64,000 nt of DNA from Pelagibius litoralis (GTDB lineage: Bacteria; Pseudomonadota; Alphaproteobacteria; Kiloniellales; Kiloniellaceae): contig NZ_JAAQPH010000010.1 of assembly GCF_011683915.1 (NCBI RefSeq), forward strand, positions 1 through 64,000, in the 5' to 3' direction. Every line of letters begins with the position of its first letter. Position 1 is the first letter of the stretch. The notes beneath the pieces are model-generated. The model was not told the origin of the DNA. It was given only the letters and a program-made list of their open reading frames with translations, and searched no databases. A program made the position numbers and the translations under genes. Shown piece after piece: positions 44,149-54,617 of the stretch.

Positions 44149-44639
44149 CAGGGCGCTCCTTTCCGGGTGAGCCGCAATCCGGTCTTCTTCAGGATCCGGG
44201 TCGAATAGAGGACCTCGCTGCTGCGACAGGCGTCGCCCAGCAGCGCCGCGATGCCGGCGCGCTTCTCCTCCACCTCGTCTCGATCGGCGCCGTGGACCAT
44301 GGCAAAGAGGTTGTAGGGCCAAACCGGCTGGGCGCGCGGCCTGAGATAGCAGTGAGAGACGAAGTCGAGAGCGCCGACGGCCGCGCCGAGCCGGCTCGAC
44401 TCCGCGTCCTCGACATCCCAGACCGTCATCCCGTTCGCAACCATCCCCATCGCATAGTGGTTGGGCGCGACACCGATCCGGCGGACCACGCCGCGCGCCT
44501 GCAGCGCCGCCAAACGGCTGATCACCTCGCCTTCCTCAAGGCCCAGGCTTGCGGCAACTTCAGCATAGGGTGCCGGGGTCAGCGGCAGGCCCGACTGCGT
44601 CGCCTCGATGATCCGGCGGTCGCGGGCGCAGAGGGTCAT
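44148..44639 (-). CDS. nirH: NirH, siroheme decarboxylase subunit
   Basis: This 163-aa protein is of the AsnC/Lrp-like siroheme decarboxylase family. An HTH-like N-terminus ([20 protein letters not shown]) is followed by [14 protein letters not shown] and the C-terminal [14 protein letters not shown], which is typical of NirH. With NirDL and NirG it decarboxylates the C12 and C18 acetate groups of siroheme to give didecarboxysiroheme. It overlaps both neighbours by 1-4 nt. Confidence 0.9.
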   Translation of the reverse strand: MTLCARDRRIIEATQSGLPLTPAPYAEVAASLGLEEGEVISRLAALQARGVVRRIGVAPNHYAMGMVANGMTVWDVEDAESSRLGAAVGALDFVSHCYLRPRAQPVWPYNLFAMVHGADRDEVEEKRAGIAALLGDACRSSEVLYSTRILKKTGLRLTRKGAP

Positions 44640-45100
44640 GCCACCACCCTGAAGCCGATGAAGAACTCCTCCTCCTTCGGAAACCGGAGGACGGAAAGAC
44701 CGGTATCCGCCTCGATGGCGCAGGCCGCCGCTTCGATCTCCTCGGCTGTCTCAGTGGCCAGCACAAACCACATGTTCAGTTGGTGCGCGCGCTCGTAGTT
44801 GTGCGCGACTTCGGAATGGGCATTGACCTTGGCCGCGACCGCATCGAACTGCGCCGCCGGGACGGCCATGGCACAGAGACAGAAGGCCCCACCCATCGCC
44901 GCTGCATCGAAAAACGGTCCGAAGCGGGTGATGGCACCGCCATCGCGCAACATCGCGAGCCGGGCGATCAAGCTGTTCTCGCTGAGGCCCAGACGCGCCG
45001 CCGCCTCGGCATAGGGGCGCGGAGAAAGCGGAAAGCCTTCCTGCAAGGCATTGATGATCTGCCGGTCGACGGCGTCCAGTTTCGGTGGCGGCTTTCTCAT
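44636..45100 (-). CDS. nirG: NirG, siroheme decarboxylase subunit
   Basis: This 154-aa protein has the same AsnC/Lrp-like fold as NirH: DRQIINALQEGFPLSPRPYA, ITRFGPFFDAAAMGG and LNMWFVLATE, then LRFPKEEEFFIGFRV at the end. The ATG at 45100 overlaps the nirDL stop as ATGA, so it is preferred over the frame start at 45151. It is part of the decarboxylase complex that converts siroheme during heme d1 synthesis. Confidence 0.9.
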   Translation of the reverse strand: MRKPPPKLDAVDRQIINALQEGFPLSPRPYAEAAARLGLSENSLIARLAMLRDGGAITRFGPFFDAAAMGGAFCLCAMAVPAAQFDAVAAKVNAHSEVAHNYERAHQLNMWFVLATETAEEIEAAACAIEADTGLSVLRFPKEEEFFIGFRVVA

Positions 45101-46089
45101 GCGGCGGCCCCGTTCGGCGAAACGACCAGCGCGCCGGTCTGTTTGAAGCAACGGATACTGAAGAGCACCTGATGAGGAACCTCGGCCAAGCCCACCTCCT
45201 CACAGGCGCGATCCAGTACGGCCATGGCTTCGGCCCGTGTGCGGGCGTGAATCATGCAGTAGAGCGTGTAAGGCCAGACGCCTGGCACCGGGCGGCGCTG
45301 ATAGCAGAGAGTGACACCGCGTACGGCAGTGAGTGCGGGCCCGACGCGCTCCACCTCTGCTTCCGGCAGTTCCCAGACCACCATGGCGTTGGAGCGCCAG
45401 CCGAGCGCCCGGTGGCGAACGATCACGCCGATGCGCGACAGGATCCCTGCCTCGGCAAGAACGGCGATGCGCGACAGAATCTCAACCTCGGTGCGCCCCA
45501 GGGCGGTGCTGAGATCGGCATAAGGACGCGCCACCAGGGGCAGACCGTTTGACAGCGCCTGCATGATGGGCCGGTCCTCAGGCAGCAGGACGCCGGCGTC
45601 CACCGAGTCCCGCGTCGTCGGCAAGCGGCTGGTTCCATCCAGCGAAAAACCCAGGTTGACGTTGAAGGGGCGCAGCAAGGGCAGATCGAGAATCTCCAAT
45701 CCGGTTCTCTCCTGGATGCGACTGAGCGTCGCATCGACGTGGGCACGGTCAGGGCCGGTCACCACGAACCAGACATTCCACCTGTTTTCGCGGAGGTAGG
45801 AATGGTTCACACCGGGCTCGGCGCCGATGATCGATGCGACCTCATCAATCTGAAAGTCCGGAGCCGCCACCGCCGCCAGGGTACTGGCCCCGGCGGTGTT
45901 GGGCCGGCAGGTCGCACCGATGCGGCTGATCGCCCCGGCCCCGGAGAGCCGGCGCAGACGGTCAAGCACCTGGTCCTCGGAAAGATCCAGCTGTTGGCCG
46001 ATTACCGCAAAGGGGCGTGAGACCAAGGGAAAGTCGCGCTGCCAACCGTCCAGCAAGGCATGATCGATGGGGTCCAGGATCGGGCTCAT
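45097..46089 (-). CDS. nirDL: NirDL, fused siroheme decarboxylase
   Basis: This 330-aa protein is two AsnC/Lrp-like units in one chain: NirD-like residues ~1-155 (DHALLDGWQRDFPLVSRPFA to LPLLRPFNVNLGF) and NirL-like ~175-325 (LSNGLPLVARPYADL to VLFSIRCFKQTGA). Each unit carries the VSRPF/VARPY-type motif and the central ISRIG or LSRIG block. In several alphaproteobacteria the two are fused, as here. It is the main heme-decarboxylating subunit. Confidence 0.92.
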   Translation of the reverse strand: MSPILDPIDHALLDGWQRDFPLVSRPFAVIGQQLDLSEDQVLDRLRRLSGAGAISRIGATCRPNTAGASTLAAVAAPDFQIDEVASIIGAEPGVNHSYLRENRWNVWFVVTGPDRAHVDATLSRIQERTGLEILDLPLLRPFNVNLGFSLDGTSRLPTTRDSVDAGVLLPEDRPIMQALSNGLPLVARPYADLSTALGRTEVEILSRIAVLAEAGILSRIGVIVRHRALGWRSNAMVVWELPEAEVERVGPALTAVRGVTLCYQRRPVPGVWPYTLYCMIHARTRAEAMAVLDRACEEVGLAEVPHQVLFSIRCFKQTGALVVSPNGAAA

Positions 46090-46092
46090 GGC

Positions 46093-47259
46093 TCAGAGTC
46101 CCGTGCGGTGGGCACGCGCGGTGAAGAAGATGCCCGAGGGCGTTTCGGCGGCGATCTCGCCGAGCTTTTCGAAACTGTGGGTGTCGTAGATGTCGATCCG
46201 CCCGGCATCGCGGACCGATACCCAGACCTCATGACCGCGTGGGGTGAATTCAATGTGCAGCACGGCAGGGCCCGGCTTCAGGCTATGGATCACCTCGCCG
46301 GAAGGGGTGTCGATCACCTGGACTGTATCGTTCAGGGGATGGGCAAAGTTCACCCAGACCTGACGTCCATCCGGCCGGGAAACGGCGAAGACGGGCTGGC
46401 CATGGGTTTTCGTGCGGCCGGTCTCCTCTAGGCTGCGCGCATCGACCCAGAGCACCTCATGGCGGCCGACGGCGGGCAGGACAAAGCGCTCGCCGGCCAG
46501 GGCCCAGCCCTCAAGGTGGGGCATCTTGTAAACCGGCAAAGCCTTCTCGCCGCGCCCATAGCCGCCAAGGATGCGCCGCGGCAGCGGCGGCGACTGCCAC
46601 AGGTCAAGCGCCGTCAGCCCATCCTCGCCAAACAGGCCGGCGATGTAGTGACGTCCGTCGGCGGTGATCAAAGCGTCGTAGGGGTTTTTGCCGATACCCT
46701 CGATCCGCGTGATCTCGGGCTCATCGCGCGAGAAGTCCGCGATCCAGGTTTCCCCGGCCTCCCAGAGCGTGAAAACGAAACGCCGGGCCGGGGCGTCCAC
46801 CAGACCGATGGTCTTGGAGCCCGTCGGGATATCCGCGACCATCTCCAGGGTCTCGGCATCGAAGACCCTGACACCGCCCGGCTCGTAGTTGGAGACGGCA
46901 ACCAGCGCGCCGTCATCGGAGATCGCGCCACCGATGGCGTTACCCGACTGAAGAACCCGGCCCGCAACAGTCTGGGTCAGCAGGTCGACCTTGCTGAGCC
47001 CGCCGTCGCGCCCGAAGACAAAGGCGAAGCGCTGATCCGGCGAGAAAACGACAGAAGCGTGGGAGAGATCGCCAAGGCCCTCGATGCGGCCGATTGCGGC
47101 GCGCTCGGACTGATCGACGATCAGCAGCGAGCCGGTGCTGCGCTCCACCACCACCCCCAGGTCGCCGGTGGCGCGGAGCGTATCGGCCAGTACCGTGTTG
47201 ATCCAGACGGTGAAGCAGATGGTCAGGAACAGCATGCCGGCGGCAATGAATCGGGTCAT
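46093..47259 (-). CDS. nirF: NirF, heme d1-binding assembly protein
   Basis: This ~388-aa protein has an N-terminal hydrophobic stretch FIAAGMLFLTICFTVWINTV. The rest is a beta-propeller related to the d1 domain of NirS (for example VVFSPDQRFAFVFGRDG, VAVSNYEPGGVRVFD) without a heme c motif. NirF binds a late heme d1 intermediate in the periplasm. I see no lipobox Cys at a normal position, unlike lipoprotein versions, so it is probably anchored by the segment or soluble. The ATG at 47259 overlaps the nirC stop. Confidence 0.9.
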   Translation of the reverse strand: MTRFIAAGMLFLTICFTVWINTVLADTLRATGDLGVVVERSTGSLLIVDQSERAAIGRIEGLGDLSHASVVFSPDQRFAFVFGRDGGLSKVDLLTQTVAGRVLQSGNAIGGAISDDGALVAVSNYEPGGVRVFDAETLEMVADIPTGSKTIGLVDAPARRFVFTLWEAGETWIADFSRDEPEITRIEGIGKNPYDALITADGRHYIAGLFGEDGLTALDLWQSPPLPRRILGGYGRGEKALPVYKMPHLEGWALAGERFVLPAVGRHEVLWVDARSLEETGRTKTHGQPVFAVSRPDGRQVWVNFAHPLNDTVQVIDTPSGEVIHSLKPGPAVLHIEFTPRGHEVWVSVRDAGRIDIYDTHSFEKLGEIAAETPSGIFFTARAHRTGL

Positions 47260-47567
47260 GGGGCACCTCCCTTCAACAGGAACTCGGCAATCCATTGCGC
47301 TTCCGCCTCGTTCAACAGCGGATGCCAGGACGGCATCGGCGTGCCGGGCACGCCTTGCAGGACGATATGGGCCAGACTCTCCGGCGGCGTCCCCGCGAGC
47401 GTGCCGGCACGGATGTCCGGTCCGAGCCCGCCTTTCAGCGTCAGGCCGTGGCAGGACCCGCAGTCCTGCAGCACCAGGCGTTCAAGTTCCGCAGCACGGC
47501 CCGGCGGCAGATCGGCCGCCGCCGCCGGCAAGGCAAACAGCAGAAAGGCCATCGCGGCGCTACGCAT
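47256..47567 (-). CDS. nirC: NirC, small periplasmic cytochrome c
   Basis: This 103-aa protein has a signal peptide AMAFLLFALPAAAA and a class I cytochrome c fold with C36-x2-C39-H40 (DCGSCHG) and distal Met in TPMPSWHPLL. NirC can donate electrons to NirS and is needed for heme d1 maturation in some species. It lies between nirE (overlapping by 8 nt) and nirF, as in Paracoccus. Confidence 0.88.
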   Translation of the reverse strand: MRSAAMAFLLFALPAAAADLPPGRAAELERLVLQDCGSCHGLTLKGGLGPDIRAGTLAGTPPESLAHIVLQGVPGTPMPSWHPLLNEAEAQWIAEFLLKGGAP

Positions 47568-48351
47568 AGGCCGCTTCCTGCACAGGCCGGGCCGCCAGCA
47601 TGGCCAGTATTTCGGCCGGGCAGCTTTGATAAAGCGAGACGACCCGGCCGATCACAAACAGCACTGGGCCAGAGAACTGCGCCGCCGCTGCTTCGTCCGC
47701 GATCCGGTCGAGACGCGAAACAAGCCGCCGCTCCCGTGGCGTGGTGGCGCTGGCGACCGCCAGTACCGGCAGGGACGCCGGCATCCCCTGCCCGGTCAGG
47801 CGGGCGGCGATCTCGGCGATGTTGGCCGCGCCCATATAGACAACCAGGGTGGTATCGGGATCGGCCAGCCCCGGCCAATCCAGATCGAGCGGCCGGTCGT
47901 CGCGGCAGTGGCCGGTGACGAAACGCAAACCGTTTGCCAGCCCGCGGTGGGTCAGCGGTACGCCGGTGGCCGCCGCCACGCCCTGGGCCGCGGTGATGCC
48001 GGGGGCGATCTCGACCGGAATCCCGGCTGCGTTCAAGGCCGCGACCTCTTCAGAACCGCGACCGAAGACCAGCGGGTCACCGCCCTTCAGGCGCACCACC
48101 GTCAAACCGTCGAGCGCCAGGTCGATCAGAATCTCGTTGATCTGTTCCTGGGGAACCGGATGTACTTTGGGTGCCTTTCCGACCGGAACCATCCGCGCCA
48201 GAGGCGGCGCCAACGCCAATACCTCCGCCGAGACCAGGCGGTCATAGACCACCGCCTGGGCACATCCCAGCAGCCGCACAGCCTTTAGGGTCAGAAGTTC
48301 AGGGTCGCCCGGCCCGGCGCCGACCAGAAATACCTGTCCTGGCTTCCTCAT
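47560..48351 (-). CDS. nirE: NirE, uroporphyrinogen-III C-methyltransferase
   Basis: This ~263-aa SUMT-family protein has FLVGAGPGDPELLTLKA at the start and VVRLKGGDPLVFGRGSEE. VEIAPGITAAQGVAA and PLTHRGLANGLRFVTGH (SAM binding) follow. It makes precorrin-2, the entry to siroheme and heme d1. The ATG at 48351 is preceded by a good GGAGGA ribosome-binding site. A terminator-like hairpin lies between it and nirS. No precorrin-2 dehydrogenase domain is attached. Confidence 0.92.
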   Translation of the reverse strand: MRKPGQVFLVGAGPGDPELLTLKAVRLLGCAQAVVYDRLVSAEVLALAPPLARMVPVGKAPKVHPVPQEQINEILIDLALDGLTVVRLKGGDPLVFGRGSEEVAALNAAGIPVEIAPGITAAQGVAAATGVPLTHRGLANGLRFVTGHCRDDRPLDLDWPGLADPDTTLVVYMGAANIAEIAARLTGQGMPASLPVLAVASATTPRERRLVSRLDRIADEAAAAQFSGPVLFVIGRVVSLYQSCPAEILAMLAARPVQEAAYA

Positions 48352-48383
48352 GGCGTCCTCCCTGCTGAAGGTTAGGCGGTGGG

Positions 48384-48412
48384 AAAAGGGGCGGCCCGGC
48401 AAAGGCCGCCCC
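48384..48412 (-). terminator. terminator-like hairpin between nirS and nirE
   Basis: On the transcribed (minus) strand GGGGCGGCC pairs perfectly over 9 bp with GGCCGCCCC across a 7-nt loop, and the 3' arm is followed by TTTT. It lies directly after the nirS stop (48424) and 33 nt before the nirE start. Partial termination here would give much more nirS message than heme-d1-gene message. Confidence 0.75.
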
Positions 48413-48423
48413 CGCTTGCTGCG

Positions 48424-50283
<1,860 letters not shown>

Positions 50284-50308
50284 TCAAACACCGAAAGCGG
50301 AGCGTCAG

Positions 50309-52360
50309 ATGCGGCCCCTCCTATCCCTCGTCCTGGTCTTCCTGGCCTGCGTTCTCTTCGCCCCGTCGCACGACAGCCAGGCGGCGGGTGGCCTGCTGCA
50401 GCCAACCACGATCGAGGCCGCCGCGCCGGACGCGGCAATCGCCGCCCGTCTTTTCAAAACCGTCGGTCCGCTCCAGCTCAGGCGCCAGGAAAAGCCGGTT
50501 CCCGGCTGGGCGGTCGAAGCGCCCGGCGGACCCGTCGGACAGATCGCCTCAACCTGGGAGATCGCCCGCTCGCTGGGCTACTCGGGACGCCCCATCGACA
50601 TCCTCGTCGCCATCTCCCAGAACGGTCGCATCGCGGGGGCCGAGTTGATGCGTCATAACGAACCGATTCTCACCCTCGGTATCTCCACCGCCGATATCGC
50701 GCGCTACGTCGATGGCTTCGCAGGCGTCGACCTGACCCGGTTGCGGGCGGACAATCCGGCCGAACGATCGGAACTGCCCGACATCATTGCGCGGGCCACT
50801 GTCTCGACCGGCGTGATCCGCGATGCGATCCTGCGCACGGCCCGTACCGTTGTACTGGAAAGCGATTTGCAAGGCGACGGCATCAACCGGCAAAACTTCG
50901 AGGTCCTGTCGTGGTCGGCCCTTCATGAGGAAGGCGCACTCGCCAACACCGTTGTTACGCTTGACCAGGCACGCATCGCGCTGGCCGGTGCCAGCACGCC
51001 ACCGCCGTCGGGTGACGCGCCTTTCATCGATCTTTGGGCCGCAATTCTCGACCCGCCGACCATCGGCCGCAACCTGCTCGGCCAGCAGAATTATACACGC
51101 GCGATGGGCGCGCTCGCGCCCGGTGAGGTGGCGCTTTTCGTCGCCTCGCGCGGTCTGCAGTCCCACCGCGGCACGGCCTGGCGGCGCAGCGGCGTTTTCG
51201 ACCGCATCCGGGTGATACAGGGCGCACAGACCTTCGGCCTCTCCAGCAACGCCTATCAGCGCCTCGACCGGCTCGCCCCATCGGACGCGCCCGGCTTCAA
51301 GGAACTCAGCCTGTTCAGGCTGTCGACCGACGGCTTCGACCCGACGCAACCCTTCGAGATCAGGGTGAGCGCAAGCCGCAGCGCGGCGACGGGCGAGGCC
51401 GTCATGGAGATCCCCCTGACCTACAGCCTGCCTGCGCGTTTCCTGCGCCCGGCCGTTACGCTGGCGGAGGCCGAGCCGCTTTGGATCTCCACCTGGCAGA
51501 ACAAGCGGGTGGAAATCGTTGGCGTCGGGCTGATGCTGACGGTTCTCACGGCCATCCTGTTCTTCCAGGAAGCCTTCGTACGCCGCGCCCGGCTCTGGCG
51601 CTGGGGCCGGATTGCCTTTCTGACGGTCACCCTGGTCTGGCTCGGCTGGATCGCCGGCGGTCAGCTCTCGGTGGTCCACGTCGTGGCTTTTCTGCATTCC
51701 CTGCTCAGCGGCTTCCGTTGGGAGACTTTTCTCATCGAGCCGGTCGTCTTCATCCTCTGGGGTTTCGTCGCGCTCGGCCTGTTGTTCTGGGGGCGCGGCG
51801 TCTACTGCGGCTGGCTCTGTCCCTTCGGCGCGCTGCAGGAGCTGACCAACCAGATCGCACAGCGCCTGCGCGTGCCGCAGATCGCCGTGCCCTTCGTGGT
51901 GCAGGAAAGGTTGTGGGTGATCAAGTACACGCTTTTCGTGGCGATCCTCGGCATCTCCTTCTATTCCATGGAACAGGCCCTAATCCTGGCCGAGGCCGAA
52001 CCCTTCAAGACCGCCATGTCGATGTACTTCCTGCGGGCCTGGCCCTTCGTGGCCTTCGTCGCGGTAGTCCTGATCGCGGGGCTTTTCATCGAACGCTTTT
52101 ACTGCCGCTATCTCTGCCCCCTGGGGGCCGCCCTGGCCATCCCGGCAAAGCTGAAGCTTTTCGACTGGCTGCGCCGCCGCCCGCAGTGCGGGCGCGAATG
52201 CCGGCTCTGCGAGCAGCAATGCACGGTCGGGGCGATCGATCCGATCGGCCGGATCAATCCGAACGAATGCGTGCTCTGCCTGCGTTGTCAGATGATCTTT
52301 CACGATCAAGCCACCTGCCCGGTGCTGAAGCGCCGGAGCAGCAGACGCGCACCGGGATGA
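50309..52360 (+). CDS. nirI: NirI, NosR-like membrane flavoprotein for nitrite reductase
   Basis: This 683-aa protein is a full paralogue of the NosR gene downstream. It has a signal segment, a periplasmic FMN-binding domain with ATV at about 170 (IIARATVSTG, where NosR has IISGATVT), and five to six membrane helices. The cytoplasmic-face motifs are [14 protein letters not shown] and [11 protein letters not shown], with a 4Fe-4S tail (CRLCEQQCTVGAI, NECVLCLRCQ). NirI is needed for nirS expression or activity in Paracoccus, which fits the divergent location. The flavin motif lacks the usual Gly. Confidence 0.9.
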   Translation: MRPLLSLVLVFLACVLFAPSHDSQAAGGLLQPTTIEAAAPDAAIAARLFKTVGPLQLRRQEKPVPGWAVEAPGGPVGQIASTWEIARSLGYSGRPIDILVAISQNGRIAGAELMRHNEPILTLGISTADIARYVDGFAGVDLTRLRADNPAERSELPDIIARATVSTGVIRDAILRTARTVVLESDLQGDGINRQNFEVLSWSALHEEGALANTVVTLDQARIALAGASTPPPSGDAPFIDLWAAILDPPTIGRNLLGQQNYTRAMGALAPGEVALFVASRGLQSHRGTAWRRSGVFDRIRVIQGAQTFGLSSNAYQRLDRLAPSDAPGFKELSLFRLSTDGFDPTQPFEIRVSASRSAATGEAVMEIPLTYSLPARFLRPAVTLAEAEPLWISTWQNKRVEIVGVGLMLTVLTAILFFQEAFVRRARLWRWGRIAFLTVTLVWLGWIAGGQLSVVHVVAFLHSLLSGFRWETFLIEPVVFILWGFVALGLLFWGRGVYCGWLCPFGALQELTNQIAQRLRVPQIAVPFVVQERLWVIKYTLFVAILGISFYSMEQALILAEAEPFKTAMSMYFLRAWPFVAFVAVVLIAGLFIERFYCRYLCPLGAALAIPAKLKLFDWLRRRPQCGRECRLCEQQCTVGAIDPIGRINPNECVLCLRCQMIFHDQATCPVLKRRSSRRAPG

Positions 52361-52366
52361 ATCAGC

Positions 52367-52380
52367 TTGACCATAGTCAA
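52367..52380. promoter_or_regulatory. FNR/NNR-type box upstream of nosR
   Basis: TTGACCATAGTCAA is a perfect TTGAC-N4-GTCAA palindrome. Its centre lies about 63 bp before the nosR ATG, so activation at -41.5 gives a leader of about 22 nt. It should allow nos genes to be transcribed independently of nirI under low oxygen and NO. Confidence 0.78.
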
Positions 52381-52436
52381 GGTGGACAGAACAGAAAGCC
52401 GGCAGAGTCCGTCCTCCGCTATGGAGGACCCTCCCC

Positions 52437-54617
52437 ATGCGCCTCGGTGCATGCCTGACAGCCCTTTTCGCCCTCGCCGCCGGCTTGGTTGCAGAGCCTG
52501 CCGTTGCTTTGGCACAGGCGGAATTGCCGCGTTTCATTGCTGAACTTGAGGCATCGGACCTGGTTCCCGGCGCGACGGGCTTCGGGGCCCTGCGCGACGA
52601 CATACCCGTCGCCCCTGTCCTGAGAGACGGCGAAACCCTGGCCTGGGCCTTTCTGACCTCGGACTTCGTCGGCACCACGGGCTATTCGGGCAAGCCGATC
52701 CACGTGGTCGCGGCGATCTCGCCGGAGGCCGTTCTGACCGGCGTCCAACTGGTCGAGCACTCGGAGCCGATCGTTCTCATCGGCATTCCCGAGGCCGAGG
52801 TACGCGAACTGACGGAAAGCTACGCCGGCCTCGACCTCAAGGCCGAAGCGGCGGCGGGCGGCTCGGCCCATGACCTCGACATTATTTCCGGGGCAACCGT
52901 GACCATCATGGTGATCGACGACTCGGTGGTGCGTGGCGGGCTGAAGGTGGCCCGGACCCTGGGGCTCGGCGGTCTCGCCCCCGAAGCCCGCGGGCCGCAG
53001 CGGGCGCTCGATCCCGGCCTGCAACGGCAGGAGGACTGGGTGACCCTGGCAGGCGACGGTTCGCTGCGCAGCCTGGCCATCGATGTCGGCCAGATCAACG
53101 CCGCCTTCGCCGCCACCGGCGACGCAAAGGCAGCGGCACGGCCAGAGAAAGGGCGCGAGACCGACACCTTCATCGACATGAAGGCCGCCCTGGTCAGCGT
53201 GCCCTCCATCGGGCTCAGCCTGCTGGGCGAGGCGGAATACGCCAACCTGACCGCCTGGCTGGACGAAGGCGAACACGCCATCCTGGTGGCCGGGCGCGGG
53301 CGCTATTCCTTCAAGGGCTCCGGCTATGTCCGCGGCGGGATCTTCGACCGCATCCAGCTGATCCAGGGCGACCGCTCGGTGCGCTTCTTCGACCGCCAGC
53401 ACCGCCGCCTCGGTGAAATCGCGGCGGCGGGCGCACCCTCCTTCGGCGAACTGGATCTCTTCAAGATTCCCGCCGACGCGGACTTCGATCCGGCGGCACC
53501 CTGGCGGTTGCAACTGTTGGCCCAGCGCGCGGTCGGACCGGTCGAAAAGAGCTTCCTCACCTTCGATCTCGGTTATCGCCTGCCGGAGCGTTATCTTCTA
53601 CCCCTCGCCGTGGCGGTCGATGACGCGAGCGAAGAGGCCGCTGCCAAGGCAGCCCTCTGGCAGCGGGTCTGGCGCGAGCGGAAGATCGAGATCGCCGGGC
53701 TCAGCGTCATGCTGATCGTCCTCACCGGCCTCTTCTTCTTTCAACGCCAGGCGACCGTCAGCGAACGCGGGCTGTTCTGGTTCCGCATGGGTTACCTGAC
53801 AGTCACGTTGGTCTTTCTCGGCTGGTACGCCAATGCCCAGCTTTCGGTCGTCAATCTGATGGCCCTGGCAGGCGCGTTGAGAACCGATTTCACCTGGGAT
53901 GCCTTCCTTCTCGACCCGCTGGTTTTCATTCTCTGGTTCTCCGTTGCCGCCGCCCTGGTGTTCTGGGGCCGCGGCGCCTATTGCGGCTGGCTCTGCCCCT
54001 TCGGGGCCCTGCAGGAACTGACCAACCGCATCGCCAGAGCGCTACGGGTGCCGCAGTGGGAACTGCCCTGGGGCCTGCACGAGCGGCTCTGGCCGATCAA
54101 GTACATGATCTTCTTCGGCCTCTTCGGCATCTCCCTCGCCTCGATCCCGCTGGCGGAGGCCTATGCCGAGGTCGAACCCTTCAAGACCGCGATCATCCTG
54201 AAGTTCGCCCGTGAATGGCCGTTTGTCATCTTCGCGGTCGGCCTGCTGATCATCGGCCTCTTCGTTGAGCGCTTCTATTGCCGCTATCTCTGTCCGCTGG
54301 GCGCGGCTCTGGCGATCCCGGCGCGGATGCGCATGTTCGACTGGCTGAAGCGCTATCACGACTGCGGGCGCCCCTGCAAAACCTGCGCAAGCGAATGCCC
54401 GGTGCAAGCGATCCATCCGACCGGCGAGATCAATCCCAACGAATGCGTCAACTGTCTCCACTGCCAGATGCTCTATCAGTCGGAAGAGCGTTGTCCGGTC
54501 GTCGCCCGGCAGATGAAACGCCTTGCAACCGCCGCCGAGCGGATGAAATCGGCACCCAAACTTCATGACGGCAAGCTCGCCGCCCCAGTTTCTACGAAGG
54601 AGAAAGGTTATGTCTGA
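52437..54617 (+). CDS. nosR: NosR, membrane flavoprotein for N2O reductase
   Basis: This 726-aa protein has a signal peptide [21 protein letters not shown] periplasmic FMN domain has the flavin-attachment motif SGATV (about 150), then membrane helices ([18 protein letters not shown] and others). The CxxxCP motifs are [14 protein letters not shown] and [11 protein letters not shown], with a polyferredoxin-like tail [13 protein letters not shown] / [10 protein letters not shown]. NosR feeds electrons from the quinol pool to NosZ and is needed for its maturation. It overlaps the nosZ start by 8 nt. Confidence 0.94.
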   Translation: MRLGACLTALFALAAGLVAEPAVALAQAELPRFIAELEASDLVPGATGFGALRDDIPVAPVLRDGETLAWAFLTSDFVGTTGYSGKPIHVVAAISPEAVLTGVQLVEHSEPIVLIGIPEAEVRELTESYAGLDLKAEAAAGGSAHDLDIISGATVTIMVIDDSVVRGGLKVARTLGLGGLAPEARGPQRALDPGLQRQEDWVTLAGDGSLRSLAIDVGQINAAFAATGDAKAAARPEKGRETDTFIDMKAALVSVPSIGLSLLGEAEYANLTAWLDEGEHAILVAGRGRYSFKGSGYVRGGIFDRIQLIQGDRSVRFFDRQHRRLGEIAAAGAPSFGELDLFKIPADADFDPAAPWRLQLLAQRAVGPVEKSFLTFDLGYRLPERYLLPLAVAVDDASEEAAAKAALWQRVWRERKIEIAGLSVMLIVLTGLFFFQRQATVSERGLFWFRMGYLTVTLVFLGWYANAQLSVVNLMALAGALRTDFTWDAFLLDPLVFILWFSVAAALVFWGRGAYCGWLCPFGALQELTNRIARALRVPQWELPWGLHERLWPIKYMIFFGLFGISLASIPLAEAYAEVEPFKTAIILKFAREWPFVIFAVGLLIIGLFVERFYCRYLCPLGAALAIPARMRMFDWLKRYHDCGRPCKTCASECPVQAIHPTGEINPNECVNCLHCQMLYQSEERCPVVARQMKRLATAAERMKSAPKLHDGKLAAPVSTKEKGYV

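Noticed and set aside
46459-48288. 609-codon plus-strand frame across nirF/nirC/nirE
   Set aside because: It is antisense to three well-supported nir genes and has a low-complexity, Arg/Gln/Gly-rich composition typical of a shadow frame.
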